From: Effusibacillus dendaii
Lineage (GTDB): Bacteria > Bacillota > Bacilli > Tumebacillales > Effusibacillaceae
DNA length: 64,000 bases
Reading direction: 5' to 3'
Assembly: GCF_015097055.1 (NCBI RefSeq)
Contig: NZ_AP023366.1
Coordinates: 2,436,001 to 2,500,000, forward strand
Shown here: positions 1 to 10,946 of the stretch, in pieces
Layout of the letters: every line of letters begins with the position of its first letter
How positions within the stretch are numbered: the stretch's first letter is position 1
Notes under the pieces: generated by a model
What the model was told of the DNA's origin: nothing
The model's database searches: none
Seen by the model: the letters and a program-made list of their open reading frames with translations, nothing else
Made by a program: the position numbers and the translations under genes

Positions 1-496
1 CGGCAGGCCAGTCTCCGAAATGTAAAAGGAAGCCCCCGACAGACGGTCCGAACGCGGCAGATGTTGAGGAAAAGATCGATAGAACCCCCAGCGCCTTTGC
101 CTGATTGGTGGTGATTATGCGGCGGACAATGCCCATCCCGGCTGGAAATAGAGTGGAACTGCCGATTGCCTGCACAATCCGAAACACAAGCAGCCAACCG
201 AAGTTGGGTGAAAGAGGAGCCAGCAGGGACGCAGCCGCAATCAGAAACAAGCCCCATAAAAAAAGCCGCTTTTGGCCGTATATGTCGCTCAGTTTCCCCA
301 TTACGGGCTGCCCGATTCCGCTTGCCAGATAATAGGTCGAGATCAGCCAGGAGGCATCCGAAAAAGTGAGGTGAAACTCTTCCTGCAGGCGAGCCAGGGC
401 AATCGCAATCATGGAGGAGTTAAGCGGATTGAGCATGGTACCAAGTGCAACGGTGGTGAGCAGCAGTAGATATCGTTTCTCTCCCGAATTTTTCAT
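1..496 (-). CDS. MFS transporter, DHA2/EmrB-like drug efflux type, N-terminal part (runs off the window)
   Basis: Reading the minus strand from the ATG at 496 gives an open frame to the window edge, about 165 residues. It starts MKNSGEKRYLLLLTTVALG and continues with LNPLNSSMIAIALARLQ, WLISTYYLASGIGQPVMGKL and SDIYGQKRLFLWG. The GKLSDIYGQKR stretch is the loop 2-3 signature of the major facilitator superfamily (GxLaDrxGrkr), and the helix pattern fits a proton-driven multidrug exporter in the cell membrane. The family has 12 or 14 helices, so about two thirds lie outside the window. A Shine-Dalgarno AGAGGTG lies about 10 bases before the ATG. A GTG overlapping it in the same frame is a weaker start. 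The substrate cannot be told. A 10-bp inverted repeat lies upstream and may be a repressor site. Confidence 0.85.
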   Translation of the reverse strand, partial: MKNSGEKRYLLLLTTVALGTMLNPLNSSMIAIALARLQEEFHLTFSDASWLISTYYLASGIGQPVMGKLSDIYGQKRLFLWGLFLIAAASLLAPLSPNFGWLLVFRIVQAIGSSTLFPAGMGIVRRIITTNQAKALGVLSIFSSTSAAFGPSVGGFLLHFGDWPA

Positions 497-534
497 AAGC
501 TGGACGATCACCTCTGTTTATGGGAATGAATGAG

Positions 535-587
535 TTTATTCTAACATGCGGAATTTGTTTATTTCCATTCAAAACCATTAGAATAAA
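535..587. promoter_or_regulatory. 10-bp inverted repeat upstream of the MFS gene, candidate repressor site
   Basis: TTTATTCTAA at 535-544 is repeated exactly, inverted, as TTAGAATAAA at 578-587 with 33 bases between the arms. It lies 40-90 bases upstream of the MFS start. Efflux genes are often controlled by TetR or MarR repressors bound to such repeats. No regulator gene is visible here, so the role is inferred from position only. Confidence 0.4.
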
Positions 588-606
588 TACGGGGGAGGGA
601 ATTAGA

Positions 607-761
607 ATGGATAAATCGTTAAAATCGGGCAAATTAATCTGAAATTTGACGCGGAAGGCAAACTGACAGACGAAACAACCCGCGAATTTTTGCTGCAGTT
701 GATGAATAATCTGCTGGAGTTGACAGATACCTTGCAACGGAACAAGCAGACCAATAAATAG
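607..761 (+). pseudogene. Small protein gene with a one-base frameshift near its start
   Basis: A strong Shine-Dalgarno (GGGGGAGGG, 591-599) precedes an ATG at 607, but that frame stops after 11 codons. One base off, a clean frame runs to a TAG at 761 and reads as a charged, helical peptide (VKIGQINLKFDAEGKLTDE then REFLLQLMNNLLELTDTLQ). That second frame has no start codon because it begins right after a TAA. One extra A in the AAA at 612-614 would join the two into a protein of about 51 residues beginning MDKIVKIGQINLKF. It is either a true frameshift or a homopolymer sequencing error. I do not recognise the family. Confidence 0.55.
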
Positions 762-874
762 GGTGAAGTTTGGCAGGTTCTCTTCACAAGCTGCAAGGGA
801 ATGTGCTATATTATTATTTCAGTATAAGACCACGACAATAATCACAGATGGGGATTACGGAGGTGACGGTCATC

Positions 875-1768
875 GTGAGTGAAGGAGCAAAACCCTATCG
901 GGTTCTTTTGTATTACAAGTATGTTCCGATTGAAAATCCGGAGGAATTTGCGGCGCAACATCTGGCATTTTGCAAGGAGCTTGGTTTAAAAGGACGCATT
1001 CTTGTCGCGCCGGAAGGGATTAATGGCACCGTTTCGGGAACAGTTGAACAAACGGACCGTTATATAGAGGAAATGCGGAAGGATTCCCGCTTTGCCGATA
1101 TGGTATTCAAAATCGACGATGCGGATAAACCTGCTTTTAAGAAAATGTTCGTCCGCCCCAAGAAAGAGTTAGTGACGTTCCGACTGGAAGAGGATATTGA
1201 TCCGAACCAGTTAACGGGGAAACATTTGACCCCCAAGGAATTTTATGAGGCGATGCAGCAGGACGATGTGGTTATTCTGGATGGGCGAAACGACTATGAA
1301 TATGATATCGGACACTTTCGAAACGCGATCCGTCCGGAAGTAAAATCATTCCGCGAATTTCCGAAGTGGATTCGTGAAAATATGAGTCAATATAAAGACA
1401 AGAAAATTTTGACTTACTGCACAGGCGGAATCCGCTGTGAAAAGCTGTCCGGCTTCTTGTTGCGGGAAGGGTTCAAAGATGTGTCCCAACTCGAAGGCGG
1501 CATCGTCACATACGGGAAAGATCCCGAAGTGAAAGGGCAACTTTTCGATGGGAAATGTTACGTATTTGACGAAAGAATTTCCGTCCCGGTCAATCAGGTC
1601 GAAGATGTGATCGTCGGAAGGTGCCATCATTGCGGCAAACCGGAGGATCGTTACATTAATTGCGCGAACGACTTGTGTCATCTGCAGCACATTTGCTGCG
1701 AGGAATGCGAAGAAAAACATCAGGGTTTCTGCTCCGAAGAATGTTTGTCCCAGTTGGTTCAGTCATGA
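875..1768 (+). CDS. trhO: tRNA uridine(34) hydroxylase, rhodanese family (TrhO/YceA-like)
   Basis: This enzyme makes 5-hydroxyuridine at the wobble base of tRNA. The 297-residue protein has the TrhO layout: an N-terminal ferredoxin-like domain ([11 protein letters not shown], then [15 protein letters not shown]), a central rhodanese domain ([19 protein letters not shown]) with the catalytic loop CTGGIRCEK, and a C-terminal zinc-binding tail rich in paired cysteines ([27 protein letters not shown]). The GTG at 875 is chosen because GGAGGTGA lies 8 bases upstream; an in-frame ATG at 848 has no good ribosome site. The gene is monocistronic, with a terminator hairpin overlapping its stop. Confidence 0.9.
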   Translation: MSEGAKPYRVLLYYKYVPIENPEEFAAQHLAFCKELGLKGRILVAPEGINGTVSGTVEQTDRYIEEMRKDSRFADMVFKIDDADKPAFKKMFVRPKKELVTFRLEEDIDPNQLTGKHLTPKEFYEAMQQDDVVILDGRNDYEYDIGHFRNAIRPEVKSFREFPKWIRENMSQYKDKKILTYCTGGIRCEKLSGFLLREGFKDVSQLEGGIVTYGKDPEVKGQLFDGKCYVFDERISVPVNQVEDVIVGRCHHCGKPEDRYINCANDLCHLQHICCEECEEKHQGFCSEECLSQLVQS

Positions 1769-1784
1769 CAACTGGGCTTTTATT
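1749..1784 (+). terminator. Rho-independent terminator of trhO, overlapping its stop codon
   Basis: CCCAGTTG at 1749-1756 pairs perfectly with CAACTGGG at 1769-1776, followed by CTTTTATTT. The stop codon lies in the loop. Confidence 0.8.
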
Positions 1785-1800
1785 TGATTGACATTTATAT

Positions 1801-1847
1801 GAATCATTTTGATTCAAATTGATATAAATTTCTGAGAGTGGTATGAT
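1801..1847 (+). promoter_or_regulatory. gltBD promoter with an upstream inverted repeat
   Basis: A sigma-A type promoter is visible: TTGATA (1819-1824), a 17-base spacer and TATGAT (1842-1847), about 95 bases before the gltB start. Just upstream, GAATCATTTTGATTC (1801-1815) is a perfect 6-bp inverted repeat around TTT. Its T-N11-A shape fits a LysR-type site. Glutamate synthase operons of Bacilli are activated by the LysR protein GltC, so this is a candidate binding site. No gltC gene is present in the window. Confidence 0.6.
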
Positions 1848-1943
1848 GTAGAAACATTGAATTTTCGAAAAACCCCAGAAATACCCGCGTTTTCTAGCAA
1901 ATAACAAAAAGAAAAACAGATTAATAGAAAGGTTGAAAGTAAA

Positions 1944-4900
1944 ATGAACAATCACGGACTTCCTGCCAAACAGGGGCTATACGACCCAAAGTTCGAACAT
2001 GACGCTTGCGGTATAGGTTTTGTAGCCAATATCAAGGGTGCCAAGTCGAACAAAATCATCCAGCAAGCATTGATGGTACTCCGTAATCTCGACCACCGGG
2101 GCGGTCAAGGTTCTGAGACCAGCACAGGAGACGGTGCTGGTATATTGCTGCAAATTCCGCATCATTTTTTTAAGCGTGAATCGGAAAAGTTGGGTATTCA
2201 ACTTCCTGAAGCCGGAGAATACGGGGTCGGCATGTTATTTCTTTCTCCTAATTCGGTGAATCGTCAGAAAAGTGAAGAAACGCTGGAAAAGATCATTCGT
2301 GAAGAGGGCCAAACTGTTCTGGGCTGGCGCGATGTGCCCACTGATAACAGAGATCTTGGGGAAACTGCCAAATCGAATGAACCTTTTATTCGGCAGATAT
2401 TTGTCGGTAGAGGATCTGACGTTCAAGATGAGCAAAGCTTTGAGCGGAAACTGTATGTGATTCGCAAACGGGCTGAAAAAGCGATCCGGTATTCAAGTAT
2501 GGCGGGCGGAGAGTTTTTCTATTTTGCAAGCTTTTCCTGCCGGACGATTGTGTATAAGGGAATGCTGACCACCGAGCAAATTGACGTTTATTACAAAGAT
2601 TTAAAAGATCCTGCTGTCGAGACGGCTTTGGCATTGGTGCATTCGCGCTTCAGCACCAATACATTCCCCAGTTGGGAGCGTGCGCATCCTTACCGTTACC
2701 TGATTCACAACGGGGAAATCAATACATTGCGCGGTAATGTAAACTGGATGCATGCGCGTCAAGCCATGTGCGATTCGGAACTTTTCGGGGAAGATCTGAA
2801 AAAGCTGCTCCCTGTTATTGAAGCGGACGGTAGCGACTCGGCAATGTTTGACAACACATTTGAGTTTTTGTATTTGTCGGGCCGTTCGTTGCCGCATGTT
2901 GCGATGATGATGGTTCCTGAACCGTGGTCAAACCATGAAAGCATGAGCTCGGAAAAGAGAGCGTTTTACGAGTATCACAGCTGTTTAATGGAGCCGTGGG
3001 ACGGCCCTGCCGCGATGGCGATGACAAACGGCAAACAGATTGTGGCTTCGTTGGACCGTAACGGTCTGCGTCCAGCTCGTTATTATATAACGAAAGACGA
3101 TATGATCGTACTGGCTTCCGAGGTAGGCGTGCTCGATATTCCCGCAGAAAATGTGCTTCGCAAAGAGCGGTTGCAGCCCGGACGCATGCTGCTTGTCGAT
3201 CTGGACGAACAGCGAATCGTAACGGATGAAGAAATCAAACAGAAAATCGCATCGGAATATCCTTACCAAGAGTGGCTGGATCAGCATTTGGTGGCTTTGG
3301 AAGAACTTCCGGAAGCGCCGCATGTTCCGGAACCGGAACATGAAACCGTGCTGGAGCGTCAGTTGGCGTTTGGTTATACGTACGAGGAACTGAACAAGAT
3401 TTTGAAACCGATGGCCAACGAGGGAGTAGATCCGATCGGTTCCATGGGTATCGATACGCCGCTTGCTGTCTTATCGGACAGACCGCAGTTGTTGTACAAC
3501 TATTTCAAACAACTGTTTGCGCAAGTGACAAATCCGCCGATTGATGCGATTCGTGAGGAAATCGTGACCGCAACTACCACCACGTTGGGGCCGGAACGGA
3601 ATCTCTTGCATCCGGAGCCGGAAAGCTGTCACCAGATTGAAGTGAAATCGCCGATTTTGACAAACGAGGAGTTTGCCAAACTGGTGCATATTCAACGGCC
3701 TGGATACAAGTCAACCACTTTGTCGATATTGTTCAAGGCTGCCGCAGGCAGTGAAGGATTGCGGCAGGCGCTCGATGAACTGTGCAAGCAGGCGGACCGT
3801 GCAATCGAAGAAGGCGCCACATTGCTGGTGCTGTCCGACCGTGGCGTAAGCGCGGAAAACGCGCCGATTCCAGCATTGTTGGCCGTATCCTGTCTGCATC
3901 ATTATCTGATCCGGGAAGGTACGCGCACCAAGGTAGCACTGCTCTTAGAGTCGGGAGAACCGCGCGAGGTACATCATTTCGCCTTGTTGATCGGATACGG
4001 GGCCAGTGCCATCAATCCGTATTTGGCGCTCGAATCGCTCGATGACATGATCCGCCAGAATATGATGACAGGTCTTACGCATGAGAAAGCAGTTCAGAAA
4101 TATATCAAAGCGGTAACGAAAGGCGTTGTGAAAGTCCTTTCCAAAATGGGAATTTCGACGATTCAAAGTTATCGCGGCGCGCAAATATTCGAAGCAGTCG
4201 GTCTGAACCAGGAGTTCATTGACCAATATTTCACATGGACACCTTCCCGTATTGAAGGGATTGGGCTGGAAGAAGTGGCAAAAGAAGTTCTCATGCGGCA
4301 TCAGAGGGCATATACGGAACGTGAAGGAGTGGATCGTGTACTCGATTCGGGGGGCAAATTGCAGTGGCGCCGCGACGGTGAAAAGCACTTGTACACTCCG
4401 CAGTCGATCCATATGCTGCAGCAGGCATGCCGTCAAAACGATTACGGTATGTTCAAGCAGTATTCCGTAATGTTGAATAATCAGACAAAAGAACATTACA
4501 CCCTGCGAGGCCTGCTGGAATTGAAGAAAACTCGGCAGCCGGTGCCGATTGAAGAAGTGGAATCGGTTGATTCGATTGTGAAACGGTTCAAAACAGGAGC
4601 TATGTCATACGGCTCCATCAGCAAAGAAGCGCATGAAAGTCTGGCTATCGCTATGAACCGGATTGGAGGCAAGAGCAATACAGGGGAAGGCGGCGAGGAT
4701 CCGGCACGATTCATTCCGGATGAGAATGGAGACTGGCGTCGCAGTGCCATCAAACAGGTGGCGTCAGGCCGGTTTGGTGTTACCAGCCATTATTTGGTGA
4801 ATGCGGATGAGCTTCAAATTAAAATGGCGCAGGGAGCAAAACCGGGCGAAGGCGGACAACTGCCAGGCCGCAAAGTGTACCCGTGGGTAGCGGAGGTTAG

Positions 4901-6542
4901 ACATTCTACCCCTGGTGTGGGTCTGATTTCACCGCCGCCGCATCATGATATTTATTCGATTGAGGATTTGGCAGAACTGATTCATGATTTGAAAAACGCC
5001 AATCCGTCTGCCAGAATCAGCGTGAAACTGGTGTCGGAAGTAGGAGTTGGCACAATTGCGGCCGGGGTTGCGAAAGGCCGCGCCGATGTGGTGTTAATCA
5101 GCGGGTATGATGGAGGTACGGGCGCATCGCCGCAAACAAGCATCCAGCATGCCGGATTGCCTTGGGAGTTAGGTCTGGCGGAAACCCATCAGACGCTTAT
5201 GCTCAATAAACTGCGTGACCGTATTGTCGTAGAGACAGACGGTAAATTGATGACCGGTCGGGATGTTGTCATTGCGACTTTGCTGGGAGCAGAGGAATAC
5301 GGCTTTGCAACAGCGCCTCTTGTGGTCTTGGGATGCGTGATGATGCGCGTCTGTCATTTGGATACCTGCCCGGTCGGTGTCGCTACGCAAAATCCGGAAC
5401 TGCGCAAAAAGTTTATGGGTGATCCTGAGCATGTGGCCAATTTTATGCGGTTTATTGCGCAAGAAGTACGCGAATATATGGCAGAATTAGGCTTCCGCAG
5501 AATTGACGAAATGGTTGGCCGTTCCGATCTGCTCGAACCCAGCAAGGCGATTTCCCATTGGAAAGCAAAAGGGGTGGATCTGTCGGCGATCCTTTATCAA
5601 CCGGATGTTCCGGCAGAAGTGGGCAGATACTGCAGTACCAAACAGGATCATGGATTGGATAAATCGCTGGATATGCAGCAACTTTTGAAGGCGGCCGAAC
5701 CGGCTCTGGAACGAAAAGAACCTGTGCAGGCGACATTCCCGATCCGCAACATAAACCGTGTGGTCGGTACGATTGTGGGCAGTGAATTAACAAGACGTTA
5801 CGGTGCCGAGGGGCTGCCGGAAGATACGATTCGTTTCCACTTCCAGGGATCCGCTGGTCAGAGTTTTGGCGCATTTGTGCCAAAGGGGATGACCTTATCG
5901 TTGGAAGGTGATGCAAACGACTATATCGGAAAAGGATTGTCGGGAGGAAAGATTATTGTCTATCCGCCGAAGAAATCGACCTTTGTTCCGGAAGAAAACA
6001 TCATAATCGGCAATGTGGCTTTCTATGGTGCAACTTCTGGGGAAGCATACATTCAGGGAGTTGCTGGTGAACGCTTCTGTGTTCGTAACAGTGGCGCAAC
6101 TGCCGTAGTGGAAGGTGTAGGCGACCACGGGTGTGAATACATGACAGGTGGACGCGTGGTGGTGCTCGGTCTGACCGGCCGGAATTTTGCAGCCGGTATG
6201 TCGGGCGGTATCGCTTATGTGTTAGATGTGGATGGCGAATTCCGCGACAAAGTAAACAAAGAGATGGTCCTGCTCGAAGCGTTGGAAAATCCGGATGAAA
6301 TCTCGCAAGTCAAAGAGATGATTCTGAATCATGTCCGCTACACCGACAGTGATAACGGCAAGCGGATACTTGAAAACTGGAACCAAATCGTTCCTAAATT
6401 CGTAAAAGTCATTCCGAAAGATTACAAGCGGATGATGGAAGCGATTGAACGTGTAGAACAGGCCGGATTGAGCGGTGCAGAAGCGGTTATGGCCGCGTTT
6501 GAAGCGAATAAGAACGACGAATCGCGCGTCGGTGGAAATTAA
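1944..6542 (+). CDS. gltB: Glutamate synthase (NADPH), large subunit
   Basis: This subunit moves the amide nitrogen of glutamine onto 2-oxoglutarate to give glutamate, with electrons supplied by GltD. The 1532-residue length is normal for the family. The N-terminal glutaminase domain has its nucleophile at Cys22 ([11 protein letters not shown]), so a 21-residue propeptide is probably removed. The FMN and 2-oxoglutarate domain follows ([24 protein letters not shown]). The 3Fe-4S cysteines are C1131, C1137 and C1142 ([15 protein letters not shown]). The C-terminal part is the GXGXG beta-helix ([17 protein letters not shown]). gltD follows 22 bases after the stop, so the two are co-transcribed. 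Confidence 0.97.
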   Translation: MNNHGLPAKQGLYDPKFEHDACGIGFVANIKGAKSNKIIQQALMVLRNLDHRGGQGSETSTGDGAGILLQIPHHFFKRESEKLGIQLPEAGEYGVGMLFLSPNSVNRQKSEETLEKIIREEGQTVLGWRDVPTDNRDLGETAKSNEPFIRQIFVGRGSDVQDEQSFERKLYVIRKRAEKAIRYSSMAGGEFFYFASFSCRTIVYKGMLTTEQIDVYYKDLKDPAVETALALVHSRFSTNTFPSWERAHPYRYLIHNGEINTLRGNVNWMHARQAMCDSELFGEDLKKLLPVIEADGSDSAMFDNTFEFLYLSGRSLPHVAMMMVPEPWSNHESMSSEKRAFYEYHSCLMEPWDGPAAMAMTNGKQIVASLDRNGLRPARYYITKDDMIVLASEVGVLDIPAENVLRKERLQPGRMLLVDLDEQRIVTDEEIKQKIASEYPYQEWLDQHLVALEELPEAPHVPEPEHETVLERQLAFGYTYEELNKILKPMANEGVDPIGSMGIDTPLAVLSDRPQLLYNYFKQLFAQVTNPPIDAIREEIVTATTTTLGPERNLLHPEPESCHQIEVKSPILTNEEFAKLVHIQRPGYKSTTLSILFKAAAGSEGLRQALDELCKQADRAIEEGATLLVLSDRGVSAENAPIPALLAVSCLHHYLIREGTRTKVALLLESGEPREVHHFALLIGYGASAINPYLALESLDDMIRQNMMTGLTHEKAVQKYIKAVTKGVVKVLSKMGISTIQSYRGAQIFEAVGLNQEFIDQYFTWTPSRIEGIGLEEVAKEVLMRHQRAYTEREGVDRVLDSGGKLQWRRDGEKHLYTPQSIHMLQQACRQNDYGMFKQYSVMLNNQTKEHYTLRGLLELKKTRQPVPIEEVESVDSIVKRFKTGAMSYGSISKEAHESLAIAMNRIGGKSNTGEGGEDPARFIPDENGDWRRSAIKQVASGRFGVTSHYLVNADELQIKMAQGAKPGEGGQLPGRKVYPWVAEVRHSTPGVGLISPPPHHDIYSIEDLAELIHDLKNANPSARISVKLVSEVGVGTIAAGVAKGRADVVLISGYDGGTGASPQTSIQHAGLPWELGLAETHQTLMLNKLRDRIVVETDGKLMTGRDVVIATLLGAEEYGFATAPLVVLGCVMMRVCHLDTCPVGVATQNPELRKKFMGDPEHVANFMRFIAQEVREYMAELGFRRIDEMVGRSDLLEPSKAISHWKAKGVDLSAILYQPDVPAEVGRYCSTKQDHGLDKSLDMQQLLKAAEPALERKEPVQATFPIRNINRVVGTIVGSELTRRYGAEGLPEDTIRFHFQGSAGQSFGAFVPKGMTLSLEGDANDYIGKGLSGGKIIVYPPKKSTFVPEENIIIGNVAFYGATSGEAYIQGVAGERFCVRNSGATAVVEGVGDHGCEYMTGGRVVVLGLTGRNFAAGMSGGIAYVLDVDGEFRDKVNKEMVLLEALENPDEISQVKEMILNHVRYTDSDNGKRILENWNQIVPKFVKVIPKDYKRMMEAIERVEQAGLSGAEAVMAAFEANKNDESRVGGN

Positions 6543-6564
6543 GGAATCGGGGGGAGACAAAACG

Positions 6565-8049
6565 ATGGGTAAGGCTACCGGATTTATGGAATATAGACGT
6601 GAGCTCCCGGCCGATCGCGATCCGCTGGATCGGATTCTTGACTGGCAGGAGTTCCACCAACATTTATCGGAAGAAGAGTTGCGCAAACAGGGAGCGCGGT
6701 GTATGGACTGCGGTATTCCCTATTGTCACACGGGCGCTGTCATCAATGGGATGGCGGCTGGTTGTCCCGTCAACAATCTGATCCCCGAGTGGAATGATTT
6801 GGTTTACCGGGGACTGTGGAAAGAGGCGTTGGATCGTTTGCAGAAAACGAACAATTTTCCAGAGTTCACAGGACGGGTATGCCCCGCTCCCTGTGAAGGA
6901 TCCTGTACGGTAGGCCTGATTGATTCGCCTGTGACGATTAAAACGATTGAACGGGAAATTATCGATCGGGGTTTTGAGGAAGGGTGGATTCAGCCGCAGC
7001 CTCCCGAAAAGCGGACCGGTAAGAAGGTGGCGATTGTCGGTTCTGGGCCTTCCGGGCTGGCTTGTGCCGATCAATTGAATCAAGCAGGGCATCTGGTGAC
7101 TGTCTTTGAACGGGCAGATCGGATTGGCGGATTGCTGATGTATGGCATTCCGAATATGAAACTGGACAAAACTTTGGTGCAGCGCCGAATCGATCTGATG
7201 GCGGCGGAAGGTATCCGATTTGTCACGAAAACGGAAGTTGGCAAGGATTATCCGGTTGAGAAGCTGCTGGAAGAATTTGATGCGGTGGTGCTTTGCGGCG
7301 GTGCGACAAAACCGCGCGATCTGCCGATTGAAGGGCGGCATCTGAAGGGAATTCATTTTGCGATGGAATTCCTGGCAGCCAACACAAAGAGTTTGTTGGA
7401 TTCCAATCTGGAAGACGGCAACTATATTTCGGCTAAAGGAAAAGACGTGATTGTGATCGGTGGCGGCGACACGGGGACAGACTGCGTGGGAACTTCACTT
7501 CGCCACGGCTGCAACAGCGTAACGCAGTTGGAGATCATGGGCAAGAACCCGGAAACGCGTGCCGCAAACAATCCGTGGCCGCAGTTTCCCCGCGTTTACA
7601 AAATGGATTATGGACAGGAAGAAGCAAAAGCCGTTTATGGCTGTGATCCTCGTGAATACTCAATCACCACAAAAAAATTCGTGGGTGATGAAAACGGTCA
7701 TGTAAAAGAGCTGCATACGGTGGAAATCAAATGGGAAAAAGAGGCAAATGGACGGATGACTCCTGTTGAGATTCCCGGAACGGAAAAAGTCTGGCCGGCA
7801 CAGCTCGTATTGCTTGCAATGGGATTTTTAGGGCCGGAAGACACGGTTCTTTCTCAATTGGGTGTCGAACGGGACGAACGTTCCAATGTGAAAGCGGAAT
7901 ACGGCCAATTTTCCACTAACGTGAAAGGTGTATTTGCAGCTGGCGACATGCGGCGCGGACAAAGTTTGGTTGTTTGGGCAATCAATGAAGGACGTGCGGC
8001 AGCCAGAGAAGTGGATCGCTTCTTGATGGGAGAAACGTTCCTGCCGTAA
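6565..8049 (+). CDS. gltD: Glutamate synthase (NADPH), small subunit
   Basis: This FAD- and iron-sulfur-containing subunit takes electrons from NADPH and passes them to GltB. The 494-residue protein has the N-terminal cluster-binding region ([32 protein letters not shown]), an FAD-binding Rossmann motif near residue 158 ([13 protein letters not shown]), an NADPH-binding motif near residue 299 ([13 protein letters not shown]) and the C-terminal FAD motif ([19 protein letters not shown]). The ATG at 6565 is preceded by GGGGGGAG. The frame stays open further upstream, but that part lies inside gltB and has no ribosome site. The gene ends at a strong two-way terminator. Confidence 0.96.
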   Translation: MGKATGFMEYRRELPADRDPLDRILDWQEFHQHLSEEELRKQGARCMDCGIPYCHTGAVINGMAAGCPVNNLIPEWNDLVYRGLWKEALDRLQKTNNFPEFTGRVCPAPCEGSCTVGLIDSPVTIKTIEREIIDRGFEEGWIQPQPPEKRTGKKVAIVGSGPSGLACADQLNQAGHLVTVFERADRIGGLLMYGIPNMKLDKTLVQRRIDLMAAEGIRFVTKTEVGKDYPVEKLLEEFDAVVLCGGATKPRDLPIEGRHLKGIHFAMEFLAANTKSLLDSNLEDGNYISAKGKDVIVIGGGDTGTDCVGTSLRHGCNSVTQLEIMGKNPETRAANNPWPQFPRVYKMDYGQEEAKAVYGCDPREYSITTKKFVGDENGHVKELHTVEIKWEKEANGRMTPVEIPGTEKVWPAQLVLLAMGFLGPEDTVLSQLGVERDERSNVKAEYGQFSTNVKGVFAAGDMRRGQSLVVWAINEGRAAAREVDRFLMGETFLP

Positions 8050-8062
8050 ATATGTTACTAAC

Positions 8063-8121
8063 ATAAAAAGAGGGCTGAACCCATAGCAGTTTGACTTGGG
8101 GGTCAGTCCTCTTTGTTTTTG
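8063..8121. terminator. Two-way terminator between gltD and the decayed cardiolipin synthase gene
   Basis: AAAGAGGGCTGA at 8067-8078 pairs with TCAGTCCTCTTT at 8103-8114 (one bulge). A run of A lies before it and GTTTTT after it, so it can end transcription from both converging genes. Confidence 0.8.
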
Positions 8122-8145
8122 TTGAAACAACGGAACATGTGCATG

Positions 8146-9066
8146 CTATAACAACGGGGAAAACAGGCGAGCTCCCTGATCAATCATGCGTTGTGAAAGG
8201 GGGCGCTGCAGCAGCTCCTCCATGCGCAACGGGACGGAATCAGTCAGATCACGCTCGAATTGCTCCGTGAGTTGCCGCGCCACGTCTTCACTGTACACGA
8301 TTTCGCACACCTCATAATTCAGGCGATAACTTCTCAAATCGTTGGTGATATCAATAGTCTGGGTCGCTTGTGTCAGGCAAATGAAGTAAGCCTCCCGGAT
8401 GCCTTGGGTAGGAATTCCAGGATTGCCTTCTAACGTCTGTACGTACGCTTTCTGCAACGCCTCTGCGCTTGGAACGGTATCATCGCTGGTGCCATCCATG
8501 GCCCCATCCATTCTGCCAAGCTCAGTGCCCAATTCCGCCGACCATCCGGAAAGAGCGGCCCTGCCGGTTGCGATGTGCAGTGATTTGCGCCCTGAACCCT
8601 GAATGGGCGTTCGCGTATCCTCAGCTTTTGAGTTCCCGCGTGTCCTCGCCTTCATCCGGTCCGGCGAAGCGATGTTCCAATGGACGTCGAAAATCGCCTG
8701 CAAATCCTCTGCAACTTCACCTGCGATTCGCATATGGGTGTCGCGCCAGAACCCTACGTTCGGCTTCAATCCGGTATACTCCTCTCCGATGTTGATACCA
8801 CCTGTAAAAGCTTCCTTTCCGTCGATCGCGACGATCTTACAATGATCCCGGTAAGTCAAATTGGGCATAAACCAAGGGAGGCGCAATGGAAATATCGTCC
8901 GGCATTCAATTCCCGCATCCATCATCCGAATGATCTGAGTTCGCGGAAATTTTCGGCTCCCCCAACCATCTCTCCACGAAATTCGGTCGATAACATAACG
9001 ACTAGATATATAGCGGCCTTTATCATACGATAAAATCAGATTTTCGTAGAAAATGAAAATGATTTG
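8146..9066 (-). pseudogene. Cardiolipin synthase (phospholipase D family), N-truncated and internally deleted
   Basis: The frame matches the middle of a bacterial cardiolipin synthase. One HKD motif is present (HCKIVAIDG, then GGINIGEEY), together with the preceding AGIECRTIFP stretch and following FWRDTHMRIAGEVAEDLQ. The first ATG (8925) is well inside the fold, and matching residues continue upstream (DGWGSRKFPRTQIIRMMDAG) to a stop near 9067 with no start codon, so the membrane-anchoring front end is lost. Downstream, the text that should lead into the second catalytic domain (EAYFICLTQATQTIDIT) runs straight into the post-catalytic DLRSYRLNYEVCEIVYSED. The second HKD motif is therefore missing through an in-frame deletion. 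An intact enzyme is near 480 residues; here 259 remain. It should be inactive. Confidence 0.8.
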
Positions 9067-9149
9067 TTACATGCATGTCACACGTATATAATAACTACAC
9101 ACGACCATGGGAATTGCCCGGTGGTTCTTTATTTTGGAGAGGATTCGTG

Positions 9150-10946
9150 ATGAGTGTTTTTCGGGATTTATGGTGGTTTTTCCGAATGGAGAAAAAAAGT
9201 TACGGCATCGGTGTGGTCATATTGGTGATGGTCGCCTTGCTGGAACTTGTGCCGCCTTATATCGTAAGGCTCGTTGTCGACGGCATCCAGCAACATTCTA
9301 TCAGCCGTCAATCGCTTATAACATGGCTTTGCTTGCTGCTGGCATCAGGTTTGGTCACATTTTTACTCCGTTACATCTGGCGCAACCTGATATTCGGATC
9401 GGCTGCGAAACTGGGGCTATTGCTGCGGGATCGGTTGTATGAAAATTTTACAAAGCAATCCCCGCAGTTTTATCATCAACACCGGACTGGGGATTTAATG
9501 GCCCATTCGACAAACGATATCCAGGCGGTTGAGATGACTGCAGGAGAAGGGATTCTCACGTTAGTGGACTCGACCACGATGGGCGGACTGGTCATCTTCT
9601 CGATGGCGGTGTTTATCAGTTGGAAGTTGACGTTGCTCACTCTTCTCATAATGCCGATTATGGGGTGGGCAACAAGCCGGTTAGGCACGCTGCTACATGA
9701 ACGGTTTCTTGAGGCACAGGCCGCTTTTTCCGAACTGAACGAGAAGGTGCAGGAGAATATATCCGGTGTGCGCGTCATCAAGTCGTTTGGCCAGGAAATG
9801 GCGGAGACGGCATCTTTTGAAAATTTGTCGGCACAGGTCGTGGAGAAGAATATGGCTGTGGCGAAAATCGATTCCCTGTATGACCCTGTCATTAAACTGA
9901 TCGTTGGTTCCTGCTTCTTTGTTTCATTAGCGGTGGGAGGCTGGTTTGTGGAACGGGGTCAGCTTACAATCGGGCAGTTGACCCAGTTTGTCATGTATCT
10001 GGGGTATTTGATTTGGCCGATGTTGGCGTTCGGGTGGTTAATTAACATTATGCAACGGGGGCGGGCTTCCTATGACCGGGTACAAAAACTGCTTGCGATT
10101 CAACCGGATGTGTATGACCGACAAGGGGCTGCCGAGCAGATTCCGGCAGGGGATATCCACTTTCAGATACGGTCTTTCGCCTATCCGGGAAAAACGGAAG
10201 CGGCTTTACGAAACATTGACGTGGAAGTAAAGCGTGGGCAGACGCTTGGCATCGTCGGGAAAACGGGAAGCGGCAAATCAACGCTACTGCGCCTGCTGGT
10301 ACGGGAGTTTGATGTGATCGACGGGGACATTGAGATAAACGGACGTTCCATTTACGACTATACACTGCATGCGCTCCGCTCTGCCATTGGCTATGTTCCG
10401 CAGGATCTGTATCTGTTTTCCAGTACGGTAAGAGAAAACATCGCGTTTGGAAAGCCGGATGCCTCCTTTCAGGAAATCGAAGCGGCCAGCCGTTTGGCTG
10501 CTATTCATTCTGACATTCTTCATTTTGAACACGGATATGACACCGTTGTCGGGGAACGGGGCGTGACGCTGTCAGGCGGACAAAAACAGCGAATTTCAAT
10601 TGCCCGCGCTGTGCTGCTTCACCCGGAAATTCTTGTTTTGGACGACTGTCTTTCGGCGGTGGATGCCCGGACGGAAAAAGCGATCCTGGAAGGGCTGCGG
10701 GAGAATCGGAAAAATAAGACCACGTTGATCGCAACGCATCGTTTAAGCGCGGTGGAACATGCGGATCAGATTCTGGTATTGGAAGAAGGCGGCATTAGCC
10801 AACGGGGCACGCACGAGGATCTGATTCAACAAGGCGGCTGGTATGCGGAGATGTACGGACGGCAGTTGTTGGAGTCGTTGGTCGAACAGGGGGTTGGGAC
10901 AGATGGTGATGTACAGGCTGATCCGTTACATGAAACCACACCGTAA
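9150..10946 (+). CDS. ABC exporter half, YheI/BmrC-like, with a degenerate ATP site
   Basis: This is one half of a heterodimeric multidrug-type ABC exporter in the cell membrane. The 598-residue protein has a six-helix membrane domain (about residues 1-310) and an ATPase domain with Walker A (GKTGSGKSTL), signature (LSGGQKQRISIARA) and Walker B (ILVLDDCLSAVDA). The catalytic glutamate after Walker B is aspartate, the asymmetry expected of the BmrC-type partner. Much of the sequence follows B. subtilis YheI as I recall it. The ATG at 9150 has GGAGAGG 7 bases upstream; an in-frame ATG at 9075 lacks a ribosome site. Its partner starts inside its 3' end, a 44-base overlap that suggests coupled translation. 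The substrate is unknown. Confidence 0.92.
   Translation: MSVFRDLWWFFRMEKKSYGIGVVILVMVALLELVPPYIVRLVVDGIQQHSISRQSLITWLCLLLASGLVTFLLRYIWRNLIFGSAAKLGLLLRDRLYENFTKQSPQFYHQHRTGDLMAHSTNDIQAVEMTAGEGILTLVDSTTMGGLVIFSMAVFISWKLTLLTLLIMPIMGWATSRLGTLLHERFLEAQAAFSELNEKVQENISGVRVIKSFGQEMAETASFENLSAQVVEKNMAVAKIDSLYDPVIKLIVGSCFFVSLAVGGWFVERGQLTIGQLTQFVMYLGYLIWPMLAFGWLINIMQRGRASYDRVQKLLAIQPDVYDRQGAAEQIPAGDIHFQIRSFAYPGKTEAALRNIDVEVKRGQTLGIVGKTGSGKSTLLRLLVREFDVIDGDIEINGRSIYDYTLHALRSAIGYVPQDLYLFSSTVRENIAFGKPDASFQEIEAASRLAAIHSDILHFEHGYDTVVGERGVTLSGGQKQRISIARAVLLHPEILVLDDCLSAVDARTEKAILEGLRENRKNKTTLIATHRLSAVEHADQILVLEEGGISQRGTHEDLIQQGGWYAEMYGRQLLESLVEQGVGTDGDVQADPLHETTP

Noticed and set aside
3945-4496. 183-codon open frame on the minus strand inside gltB
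   Set aside because: It is a shadow of the gltB coding sequence with no ribosome site.
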